Assembly: GCA_022749755.1 (NCBI GenBank)
Contig: CM040446.1
Location: 2,844,966-2,908,965, forward strand
Source of the DNA: Azadirachta indica
Taxonomy: Eukaryota > Streptophyta > Magnoliopsida > Sapindales > Meliaceae
Length of the DNA: 64,000 nucleotides
Direction: 5' to 3'
The notes under the pieces are model-generated. The model worked only from the letters and a program-made list of their open reading frames with translations, searched no databases and was not told the origin of the DNA. Position numbers and translations under genes: made by a program. Below, in pieces: positions 24,589 through 35,758 of this stretch. Every line of letters begins with the position of its first letter. Positions within the stretch are counted from its first letter, which is position 1.

Positions 24589-27500
24589 TTCGTAATTTTG
24601 CCTCTGGTTTTGCCTTACATATATAGTAGAGCCACTGCAATAGTTCAACAATTTTTCTAGTCCACTTACAAATCACTGATCAATAATATTTGAAAACCAA
24701 AAAATAAATAAAAAAAAACCATAAACATTGGGCAAAATCAATAATTTTCCTTTCAATCATATAAAATTCTTTGCAAAAAAAATCATAAATTGAAGGAATT
24801 CCTTGAATTAAATTAAGATAACATTTAATGCACATATTAGTAAAAGATAGCCCCTTAAACATATCATTTAAAAAAGTAGCCTTCTAGTTTATGGAATATC
24901 CTATTATATATTAAATACCTATTAAGATATTTGTGTTAAAATTTATCAAAATAATTCTTCAAAGTAAATATTTCTTGTTGTTTCAATATGAAACGTAATC
25001 GCAATCCATCAGCATTAATTTTACATATCTTAAATTAGAAATCAAACAATTAAATTGCATATATCCCATATTTCTTTTAACTAATTAATTTCTTCAAGAT
25101 ATAATTCTTTTTTCTTAGAGATAAATTTACTCTTTGATGTTGCCCAAAGTTTGGGCTAACATGCGTGAATATGAATGATTTCATGAATAGTTTAATTAGG
25201 TGTGAATATTTTAAGTGAAGATTAATCAGCGACTAATCACTTTGCTTAAAATATAAGGGTTTGTGTTTGTCCTATGAAGAGTACGGCAGAAGCGACCAAG
25301 CCCTTTATTTAAGGGAATCATATCATCAAAAATAGGATGATATTGTCCATTAATTATATTCTTAATGGACTTCTGGCTGTAAAGTTTAATGTATAATAAT
25401 AAACTATACATTTATGTATTACTACCTCTTTCATTTAACTATTAAATAAATTAATGCCCTTAAATTTGTGATGCTGATTGATACACATGGATAAATTATA
25501 ATGACGTTTGTTTTATTTATTTTAGGTACAACACTTCCAACATTGTGCTCATGCATTTTCTTATCTCTTGATTACCAACCCAAGTTTCCTACATGATTTC
25601 GACTCTATGCTAATACTAATTAATTACAATTATTGTGTGGGAGACTTATATGTCTTGATAAGAAAAATTAACAAATACAAACTTGGCAAATGATGTTTAG
25701 ACTTATTCAAAACTATGATAATGATAATGACAGTTAAGTTCCTCTTTTTCTAAAGAAAATACTTTCCTTAATGTTAATTGTTGCCGTTAAATTTGACATT
25801 TGATTGATGTTGATGATAAAAAGATTACTTCTTTTTCAATTTTGATGATAATTAAATTAAATTTCTAGTTGGATTTTTTGTCAACTCGTTGAACGAACTA
25901 ATATTCATAATTACTTTTGAATAATCAAAATTTAAGGGGTAAGTCGATGTCCAAGTATTATTAACCTTTTGGAAAATTTTATTTTATTTTTTTTTTTAAA
26001 AAAAAAAAAGGAACCCAACAGGAAGAAGTTTTAAATGTGGTATGACAAGCGGTTAGCCGTCTGCTTATGGGGGCATAAATTAGAAAATATTAAAATGAAG
26101 AAAAATAATAATAAAAGAGAGGGTGGGGGGTGCGAGCGAGCGAGCTAGCGAGCGAGCGAGCGAATGAAATCCCAAATTCCCATGATTGAAGGGTGTATGG
26201 CTGTAAACCTTTTAAAGGACATCGATGGGTCCCATCCATGTGTGCACATGTGTCTGCTACCCTGTTCGCGTGCGTGCACGAGCCTGCCCCCTCCAACACC
26301 CCTTCCCTGCGCTGCACACCTCTGCACTCAATCTCATGTGTTTTTCCCCACTCTCCTACCCCTTCTCATCTCCTAGCGCGTGCCTTCACGCATCTCATCT
26401 ACAGTGCTCACCCTCGCTGACATTCGGGATAAAGCGCGTGGCTTGGTAAGTTTGGCGGCAGTAAATGCAAGTGCACGGTACGTGTTTGATGAATGGACCC
26501 AAAGAAACACAATGTTAAAAAATTATATTTTAAAAAAAAAAAAAAAAGGGTAACGAGGGGTGCGTTCACGTTAGATGTTAGCTGGAGAAGCGGCAGAATG
26601 CGAAGCGAAGGTAGTAGTAAGTAGTACTAGTTAGTAGTGACTGACAACTACAAGAAGTAGTGAGTATGCGAGTCAATTGTATGGTTTACCGTAAATCACG
26701 GGGGCCAACCCAACCCGTTGCCTCGCTCACTCACTTCCTTTGCTTGCTTGGGCCCTTTGTCCCTTCCTCCTTTTATTTCCGTCCTTTCTGTCGCTGCCTT
26801 CTTCTTTTCAACCCTTGTGTTCTATATCCTCTGCTTTTTTTTTTTTTTTAATTTTTATGCATCGCAACATATAAATAACTTCTTTTTCGACGAATATACA
26901 AAATTGATTTGCAACTTGCTCGTTTTTAATTCATCAAATATCTTTCTTTACACAAAAGATGGTGCATGTAGATTTTTAACAAAAATCTTATCTTACACAA
27001 ATTTTATCTTGAAAAGAAAATTTCTTAAATTTCTGTTTATGCAAAGGGTGAGATAAATTATTTACAACAATAATTTTATAAAATTTTACATTTTATAAAA
27101 TATATTCTATGCATAATTGTAGATTATAATTTATGTGTATGCATGTAGTACACTAGGGAAGAGAAAACATAATTAGTACCTAATTAATTAAATTTAACGT
27201 CAAAGTGGGGACAACGGTTTCTTGCCGTTGATATAAGCGAGGTCCCACTGGTCCAAATGATAGAACAAAAATGCCACAAATTAAGCTAAAGCTACAAGAA
27301 ATTGAACAACTGTTACAAGAAAAGAGAGAGATTTGAAAGACAAAAGTGGGGACTTAAAAGAAGAAATTAAAGAGTAAGCATATGCATGCGCATGCGCCTC
27401 AACCTCTAAATAGTCTCTCTTCATTTAGTTTTTTCTAACCAAACACCCATGCATGAAAAATGTAGCCATTTTGTCCACATTCTTGCCCCACATTAAAGTT

Positions 27501-30010
27501 TAATTATTTAATCAAGCTTCTTAATTAAGTTTTAGAAATGATAACCTTTGTTTTGATTGATTGATTGATTGATTAATAATTTTCTCTTTCATTCAAAATA
27601 ATTAAAGAAAGTTGTATAGGTGAATAGAAACTTACAAAAGGGTTTAAATGGGTTATTATTTATTTACCATATCTTTAGTAGGAAGAAATTAATTAAACTT
27701 CATGCAAGTTAATTGGTTACCAAATAATTAACGAATATCAATTAGTTATATTTGTTTTTATGGTGGGATTTATAGCGGAAAGTGATTACTACGACCTTCT
27801 TGAAAATAGGGGCTGTGCTTTCAATATTTGCGATGACTTCTTGAATATACATATATATTTTTTATTATTTGATTAATATGAGTTTACAGTTAAAATTTTT
27901 TTTTATATTTATCAATATTTTTATTTATTTTAAAGATAAAATTCCTTATATCTCTCTTAATTAGAAAATCTAATAAACTTTTTCCTAGCATAAAAAAATA
28001 TTTAATCTCCATATAGTTCATTCTATATCCCCCTTTTCAAATTAGACTACCCTATTTTGATAATTACTTTTCTAGTAGTTATCGAAAAAAAAAAAAAAAA
28101 GTTACACAACTCCTATGTATATGTTTTACCTTACCTTACATTAATTGATTAGCAATACAAACCCACCGAAGTATGAGTCATTTATATCTAGGTATAGGTA
28201 TCTTCTCTTGCATTGCTTTTTAAGTATTTCTTTATTTCTTCTTGTTAGAAGTATATATTTTTGTGCCACACGTAGCTATTGAAAGATGAAAAAAAAAGAA
28301 AAAGAGTCAATGCATGATGCATAAATAAATAAACAAATAAATGATAGATAGATAGATAAATTAAAAAATATCTAGGTAGCTAGCTAGCTAGCTATATATT
28401 TGTGTATGTAATGTAAGCAAAGCAAGAGGAAACAGAAGATGGAAATGTTAAAATAAATAATAATTGAAGAAAATATATGATATATATATATATATATGTA
28501 TGTATGTATTATGTAAATTGAGAGAGAGAGATAGGGGGGGAGAGAGGCCTCACAAGGGCAAACTTTTAAAACCCCCATGTGGAGACCATGTGGGGGACTC
28601 CTTTTTCTCCCAAAACCCATGCCCTAGAATTTCTCTTCTTTGTAGGTCCTCTTTTTGCCCCTCTCCTCTCAGCATCACCATGTTTTCCGGATCCTGCCAA
28701 TTCTTCCCTCTCTTTCTCTTCCTAGCTAGCTAATTGATTCAGTCACTACTCCCATTTCAATTTCATTTCTTCTCTCAAACGTGAATATTTTAAATATACA
28801 TATCAAAGTAAGAAATAAAAATTAAAAGAATGATGTCGTTAATGTGCTTTTTCACAAAAGAAGAGAGGAAAAGACGACTAGTCTCATTCATTCTCGAGAT
28901 CAAAATTGTTCAAACTCTCTATTGGTCCCTCCTCCTAGTTAATTGAAGTGAAGTGTGTATGTGTTGAGGACCAGAGGTGGTCATTATGAAACTAATAGAA
29001 CAGTTAATCTTTCATTAATTAATTAATTTTAAGCGACACTCAAAAAGGAAGCTTACTCTTTCATGTTTTTCCCAAGATTTACGGCCGCTTTCTATCTATC
29101 AATCTATCCTTTTTCCACTCTATTACTTAGCTCTCCTTGTATTAAATTACTCTAAGTACAAGTTATAATATATAGTGTATAAAATAAGACAAAATAAAAT
29201 CCTAATTGTACAACATTTTTGCCTTTTCCTATGAGTTTTAATAACATTTTCAAAATATCACTTGAAATATTTTAGAATATTTTTAATACAGCCCCTTCTG
29301 GTAAAAGATGAAATTAAAAAATTAAACAATTTATTCAGTACTACACTGCTAGCTATCACATAAAAAGAATAAACTGATTTATATTATGTGACGACAATGA
29401 CCCATTGAAAATATTTATTTAAGCAATTTTTTTTGTGTGGCTTTTACTTCGTTTTCTCATAATTATAATTATATATGTTTGAGTTAATGGAAAATAATAA
29501 TCCCAAGAAAGCTTCGTACTTTTTTTTCATTTTCTATTTTATTTTTTTAACCCTTTGTAAGTAATATAGTACCCCTTCCGAAAATTGATTGTACCCTAAT
29601 TATTTTTAATTAATTTCTCCTGTGTCAAAACCAAATTCAGGGTACTGCAATCCTACATTGGATTGAAGAAGAAGAAAACAATGTTTCCATAAGATATTTT
29701 CGGAAAACAGATGTTAATTAAAATCTCTCTAGCTCTCTCTCTGTTATGTATTAAATTTTACTTTTAATTAATTAATTAATTATTTTTTTTATAGTCTATC
29801 ACCACAACTCCACAGTACAGAGGGCCACAGGGTTGCACTCGTGAATTAAAATCCATTTACTGAATTTTGTTTGTATTCATAACAAGTTACAAATGTTAGG
29901 TTTGCATTACATTACGGGGACCTTTGTTTATTCATCCTACAAATCCCACAACAAAATCAAATAATAAGATAAATAATAATAATCTAATAAATAAATAAAT
30001 AAATAAATAA
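22861..30010. other. Long intergenic region between two HLH genes
   Basis: About 7 kb of mostly AT-rich DNA without a supportable gene. It contains (TA)n runs at 22999-23022 and 24556-24585, GTAT/CTAT repeats near 24,210-24,250, a GC-rich island at 26.04-26.82 kb (listed separately), a GATT repeat near 27,557 and TAGC and GA repeats near 28,375-28,545. A CT-rich, comparatively GC-rich patch at 28.53-28.73 kb resembles a plant leader, but no coding frame follows it. Confidence 0.6.
26040..26820. other. GC- and CpG-rich island in AT-rich intergenic DNA
   Basis: This segment contrasts sharply with its surroundings. It has a GAGC repeat (about 26131-26161), dense CpG (GTTCGCGTGCGTGCACGAG), C-rich stretches and AGCGCGTG. 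Overlapping short open frames exist in several frames of 26.16-26.45 kb. None has a recognisable domain, so I do not call a gene. It may be a promoter or first exon of a non-coding transcript, or foreign or organellar-derived DNA. Confidence 0.5.
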
Positions 30011-30314
30011 TTATATTCTCTAGGGTTTGTGTGTGGGCCATAAACACCATGTGCCTGCATGTGCTGTGTCTTTCTCTGGAAGGCCCACCATTTTCTCTTC
30101 CTTAGAGAACATAAATTGGGTTCCTGCACATTCTTCTTCTTCCCATTCTTTCTTCCATTTTTTTTCTTCTCCTCTCTTGGATTCTGATCATAAAAAACTT
30201 TTCTTGGATCTGCAAAACCTGCAACACTCTGCAAACACTTTGTTTCGATTTACACACTTCTTATGGTTTCATCTCTTCTTGTAATTTAATACACAAAGGG
30301 ATTCAGCAACTAAG

Positions 30315-30658
30315 GTATGTGAGTACATGTGTAATTTGATTTTTTATTTTCTTTATATTTTCAAGCAGTATAATTCTTCATCGTTCTTCGTTTTCTTACT
30401 TAAAACCCTAGCTGGGTTCTGTTTGCGCCACATCTACTCTATTTTACTTACATGTCATTCATCCTTTTGCTTCAATATGAGCATGGACCAGTTGGAGTTG
30501 AACTGTAAAGTAAGGTGGCTTGAAAGAAAAACATTTAACTAGTAGTATCTGATTAACTAGATTAAAGCTATTTGGCTACGATTCAATGTTTTTAATCCCT
30601 TACAAACCCTAATTTTGTATTCGAATAATGGGCTTTTTTTTCACTGGTTTATCTGCAG
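30315..30658 (+). other. 5'-leader intron of the IBL1-type gene
   Basis: A donor (TAAG/GTATGTG) at 30315 and an acceptor (TTTATCTGCAG) at 30657-30658 bracket 344 bases. The start codon follows one base after the acceptor. The intron has AAACCCTA at 30403-30410 and the telo-box AAACCCTAA at 30604-30612. The preceding CT-rich sequence (30130-30314) looks like a leader exon. Confidence 0.65.
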
Positions 30659-30659
30659 G

Positions 30660-31253
30660 ATGCGTGCTCCAAGCTCGCTGAAGCAAGAATTTCTCAAGAA
30701 ATGGATATTGGGTCTGCAAATGTGCAGTTCTTCATCAAAGAACATGAGCATTTCGGACAGAAAGAAGGCGATAAAGCTATCGGCAGAGATAGCGATGGCG
30801 TCCGCTAGAAACGGTAGGACTCGTTGGAGTCGTGCCCTCATTTCCAGTGCTTCGAAAGATGATGATGGCAAAGTTCTTGTCGAGCATATACTGGGTTCTG
30901 AGTGTGAAAGACTAACGAAGATTTCAACTTCATGCCGATCATCTTCAGCAACAATGATGAACAACAAAAGGGTGAGATGCAAGAAGATCTTAAAGAGAAG
31001 CTGCGGTACAATTAGGAGAGTAATGAAAAGGGTTCCTGGAAACGTTGTTGCCAGTTCAATTGCAAAGAGAATGGTTAAGAAAAGAACACAGATATTGAAG
31101 AATATAGTTCCCGGCGGCGAATTCATGGATGAAGTGTCTCTGATTGAAGAAACCCTAGATTATATACTGTCTCTTCGAGCTCAGATAGATGTAATGAGGA
31201 TTTTAGCTGATGCAACTGAAACGGTGAACTGTAAAAGAGAGCAGCAATGGTGA
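30660..31253 (+). CDS. IBL1: IBH1-LIKE (IBL1-type) atypical bHLH protein
   Basis: IBH1 and its relatives are nuclear non-DNA-binding HLH proteins. They restrain cell elongation by binding growth-promoting bHLH factors, in balance with PRE-type HLHs downstream of brassinosteroid and gibberellin. The 197-aa single-exon frame starts just after a leader intron. The upstream in-frame codons lie inside that intron. The N-terminal block (LKQEFLKKWILGLQ, KAIKLSAEIAMASARNGRTRWSRAL, about 7-60) is the IBH1/IBL1 signature. The HLH lies at about 136-185, with ILKNIVPGG before the loop and TLDYILSLRAQIDVMRILAD in helix 2. The first helix is basic but lacks the E-box-contacting glutamate arrangement. By gene order it matches Arabidopsis At4g30410 (IBL1) and At5g57780. 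The assignment within that pair is uncertain. Confidence 0.88.
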   Translation: MRAPSSLKQEFLKKWILGLQMCSSSSKNMSISDRKKAIKLSAEIAMASARNGRTRWSRALISSASKDDDGKVLVEHILGSECERLTKISTSCRSSSATMMNNKRVRCKKILKRSCGTIRRVMKRVPGNVVASSIAKRMVKKRTQILKNIVPGGEFMDEVSLIEETLDYILSLRAQIDVMRILADATETVNCKREQQW

Positions 31254-34200
31254 ACAACTCTTTAATTATATGTTACCTTTTACTTTACTTATATTATCTC
31301 CTTTTTTGCAAGAATATAAATAGATGAAGGAGACAAGATTAAAAGAAGCTGCTGGTATAGTACTCTACTTAAGCTTATATATAAGGCATGTACAGATGAA
31401 TTAGTATGTAATGTTAGTCAATCTATGCTTTTCCCTTTTTCCAATCCCTTCTTCTTGTAATTGTTGACTTGCATTAACGTTGCAAGCATAAGTTTCTTTA
31501 ATCGCTGGAATTTTCTGTCTCTTTTTTCTCTTTATTTTGGACTTTTTATTTGTATCTTCATAGATTGAAACAATGTTCTGTCTGCAATCTGAAGACAAAC
31601 AACAAAGAAATTGCCTTTCGTGGTAACAAAGATTCATATAATATCAAATGCAACTGTTATGGTGAAATGAAAATGACAATTTCTGATTTGAATTAAGCTT
31701 TTTCTTCTAACTTACGAATGCAATTCAATGTCTTCTCTTTTCTTCTAATTTTAGTTAAGAGACTCATATGGGTTTCGTGTAATTGAAGCATCTATACATA
31801 CGAGAGAATTAAAGTTGGTGTTGACATGAGATAACAATGAAAGGCCAAACTTCACAGCACACACCCTTGCATAACCTTCTGAACCTTGTATTTATATGAC
31901 GACGACAAAAGCAAAGATTCAAGTTGCTTAAATCATGGATTGTACTCCACATTTATGTATATGCTCAGACAATGATATGTTTATGTATGTATATTTATAC
32001 GTGTACATATATAATATATGTATTTATACATGTGTACATAGCTAGATATGTATATATCAGAAGAAAAGTGAGAGAGACGAAGAGAGGGAGAGTAAACTAC
32101 CCACCAACATTAATATGATCATGATTGCTTTGATATCTAAAAGGAAAATTGAATAAATATGTAAGACTTTAGTCAATGTATATGTAAATATATGCATGAT
32201 CTTCGAGAATAACTAAGATATTAAAGCAAGAACGTAACTTCATAGACTAATAATTATTTTCCCTAGGCCTATGCATGTTGCATTTTCTCTTACTTTGACT
32301 CTATATATTGTGACTATTTTTCTTTATCTCTTGGACAAATTTTCAAGAGCAAAAAGCTGTTTTGGCAAATATGTTATTTGAATAAAATGTTGTTAACTTA
32401 CGTGTTAGACAATGTATAATTCGTCCAGTCATCTCTCTCTAAGTACAATTAAGCATCAAATTGAGAATCAATTTCAATGATCTTCATATGTACACGAAAT
32501 TCTGCACCAAGAATCGTATATATATCGCATTAAAGCAAATGGATTAACAAGGTAATTTATCTAATTGTCACATCATAATATTGTCATTTAAACCATTACT
32601 ATTGGACTCCAACAGCCAAGTTCAAGGTACTAATTTGATTAGATAGATAGATTGGTTGTTATTATTTTCCTCTAAAATGAAACAATAATCACTTCATGAT
32701 TAGCTTATTTTCCTATTAATTATTATTGATCATATAATTTATATATGTTGGCCATGATAATTTAAAGTTTAAATATTGCTTTTACTTGGTCAAAATTAGT
32801 AATTTAAAGAGATTTTTTAAAATAAATAAATTAATAATAATAATAATGGTGGAAACAAATGGATAGGCGGCAAATCCCATCTAATCAAAATTCAGTTTCT
32901 AATATCCTGTTTTAATTGGCTGAGCTTTCACATCTCACCTTATCATAACAACCATATATATGATCATATATATCCCCATAGTTTAATGAAAGAAGTGACA
33001 ATCTCAATCGGGCGTGTCGATGTTCGCCTATTTATAGCTGCATATCCCAAACTGAATCTTAGTAGGATTATTTAGGATTTTGCTAATTACTGCAGATATT
33101 TTTTATAAAAATCTTTTTAATAGGATAAAGAAATTATCATCTTACACATGTAAACACTACATTGAATTAGCCAAAAGTACTGTATATATGCATATCAATC
33201 GAGGGTGAATTCAAAGAATTTGGTGCTTAGTGCACCACCATAAGGCTTAAATATCTAATTTTAAAATGAGATGGAGAAATGACAACCATCGAATCAAAAA
33301 CCAAATGGTGATTGCCACATGTAAACGATTCTCTACATCCTTGAAATGCGCCTTTCTTTCTATTCCAACTATGCCTGGAAGTATTAGGTTTAGGGTTTTT
33401 CTTCAATGGCGTGATGTAAAATCATTTTCAAATTTGCACAAGAAACCATTTCTTTTACACATGTTAGGTCAAGGGAATGTTTAATGAAAATGGATAGGGT
33501 TAAAAGGACAAAGACAAAACCGTAACTCAATTGGGTATCTTTGCAATTGCCATAAGAGTTCAATACCAGCCCAATTTTTGCCAACTTTTAATAACCCCCA
33601 TCAGAGAACATATGCAGACCCATTAAGGGCACGTTTGATAGTTTTTGTATTGTGCCCTAGAAGAGAATGTGAAATTGATGTATAATACACTTTAACTGGT
33701 TAACCTTTGACGTTATGATAATAATATATTCACCTTTATTGTTTTTTAATTTATTTTCCGAACCCGACCCGTTTGAACAATGTAGGCTTTACTTTTATGA
33801 CAAATGGAAAAGAGTGTTGCTTTGTTGCTTGCTGGCCCAAAATCAGGGCAATGTTGGCAGATCCGATTTTCTCGATATTGGGCCTTATCCTAGGCCCATA
33901 CAACGTACATTTGTGTTTCCGTTAATTCCAACTGTGTTGGCCTGAAAATATCTTCCATTTTGCTAGATTGAAAACGATGCATAAAGCATGTTTGATAGCT
34001 ACTTTGAGAAGCTTTCAGAAAACAGAAAACGTGATTTCTCATAACCAATCAAGTTAAAAAAGAAGGAAGACAAAAAAAAAAAAAAATCTTTTTTTTTGTT
34101 TTGAAAATCAAAGATATTTTTAAATCAATTTTTATGATTCTTTTATTCTGTAATCGACCTGAATTCTCCATTAAATACATTGATTAAGATGTTTGTTTGA

Positions 34201-35494
34201 TTAATCGAGATTTTATAACCTATCTTAAATTGGAATACATATCCGTAATCACATATAAGAAATATCCTCCAACATTATTTAGATATTTTCTTCAAAAAAA
34301 ATTCTTATTCTCCGTTTAATTGACAATATGATCATAAAGGTAGATTTAAAGCTATTGCATTCTCCTCAGCTTCACAAGTTGTGGCAGTGACACCTTATGA
34401 TCAAATATTACTTAATAATAAATTACTAATCTCTCAAGCATGAAACTTCTAAGCAGCGTCCTAGCTCTCTTTACCTATCTTCCCTTTTAAAAATTTAGCC
34501 GACTTTTGGAACAAAATGATTGTTTAAAGCTGTTTCAATTCATTTCCCCGAGACCCAAAACTGGGTGGTTCTCTTGAATCTTGATCGCAACCATCATTAA
34601 ATGAACAAGAATAATTAATTAACTAATTAGCACCCAAGCATGTAAAGTATTAAGCTTATCACATGATTCTAATGATGAGCACACCTTCAACCAAACTTCC
34701 AAAACTCCGCTCTTATACATACCCATCTAGAATTCTATTATAAAAGCTGCCCAACTAACTTCAATTTGCTCATTTTAATACAAAAAGTTAAGTTTTAGCA
34801 TGATCATTAAAAGGGTTTCTTAATGACTCAAAGGTTTAATATTCTAATCAAAGAATTAATGTTTAGCTACAATCATACATGTCTACTTCCTTTTTCTCTA
34901 ATGTTGGCCCAACTGCATGCTTTGGTTATCATGCTTCACCATTTTTGCTTTTTCTAGCCTGTTAACATGGTTTAGATGGGGGCAAATGTGGTGGCCCTTG
35001 ACAGCTCTAGAAAATAAATCTCTCTTCTTCATCTTCATCTACAATTTCTTCATATTTAGCTTCAATTTATGGTTTTCATCTAAAGATACAAAAGGAAAAG
35101 GGACCTGCATATTGTTTCCCTTTCATTTTATATATTTTATCCTACAAGTTTTCATGCTTCTCTAATGGTTACCATGTGTGTTCTCTCATTGCAATCTAAA
35201 TCTTTCTATCTATGAAATCTTATATCTCACTGTAGGACCCAAATTTTATTTTGCACTCCTTGTTTCATATAATTTTAAAACATCTGATCTCTCTTTCCAA
35301 CTGTAACATCCCATCTGTCTAATTTCTTTTTGGAGAAAACTTTTTGGTATACGCCTGTAAGGACATAAACAATCTGTATTTTAGCCATAGCCCTCTGTAT
35401 AATCACCTGTTTGATTGCAACCTCTCAACTTAATCAATCAGAATCAACGGTAATGACGCAAGGAGGATAATTTGTTCTAATCCTCTGGTGAAAA
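31254..35494. other. Intergenic region between IBL1-type and FORKED-LIKE genes
   Basis: No gene is supported. The 5' part should hold the 3' UTR of the HLH gene. A 'gggcacgtttgatag' stretch near 33,626 resembles the end of an hAT-type MITE, but no matching opposite end was found. Confidence 0.6.
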
Positions 35495-35626
35495 TTGTAT
35501 GATAAGCCTTTTTTAAAGCACCAACATTATAACACTGAAATGATGGTGATTTGTTTTAGTGCATAAAGTTGTATGATAAGCCTTTTTTAAAGCACCAACA
35601 TTATAACACTGAAATGATGGTGATTT
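35495..35626. repeat. Tandem repeat (74-nt period) upstream of FORKED-LIKE gene
   Basis: Bases 35495-35552 and 35569-35626 are identical over 58 positions, separated by 16 bases. The second copy ends 132 bases before the start codon of the next gene, so it sits in its promoter or leader. Perfect identity points to a recent duplication or an assembly artefact. Confidence 0.93.
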
Positions 35627-35758
35627 AATATGTTTTACTTAAGTGTACATGCATGTTAAGAGTTATTTATATCTCAAATTAGAGCCATCTTTCTCATTCT
35701 TTTTTGAGTTTCATTGTCATTTCTGTGATTAAACTTTTAGTTATCTCTCTGATTACAT

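Noticed and set aside
26145..26449. Several overlapping open frames of 60-75 codons on both strands in the GC-rich island
   Set aside because: They occur in several frames at once, are rich in Pro/Cys/His/Ser from C-rich DNA and show no domain or splice continuation.
28535..28740. Possible MIRNA or short gene in a CT-rich, GC-richer patch with a CCATGTGG direct repeat
   Set aside because: The inner pairing is short, no conserved miRNA was recognised and the only ATG-started frame is 17 codons.
30641..31126. 161-codon minus-strand frame opposite the IBL1-type gene
   Set aside because: It is an antisense shadow; the sense strand carries the IBH1/IBL signature and HLH.
33615..34080. Possible hAT-type MITE beginning 'gggcacgtttgatag'
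   Set aside because: Only one end resembles a MITE terminus; no complementary end or target-site duplication was seen.
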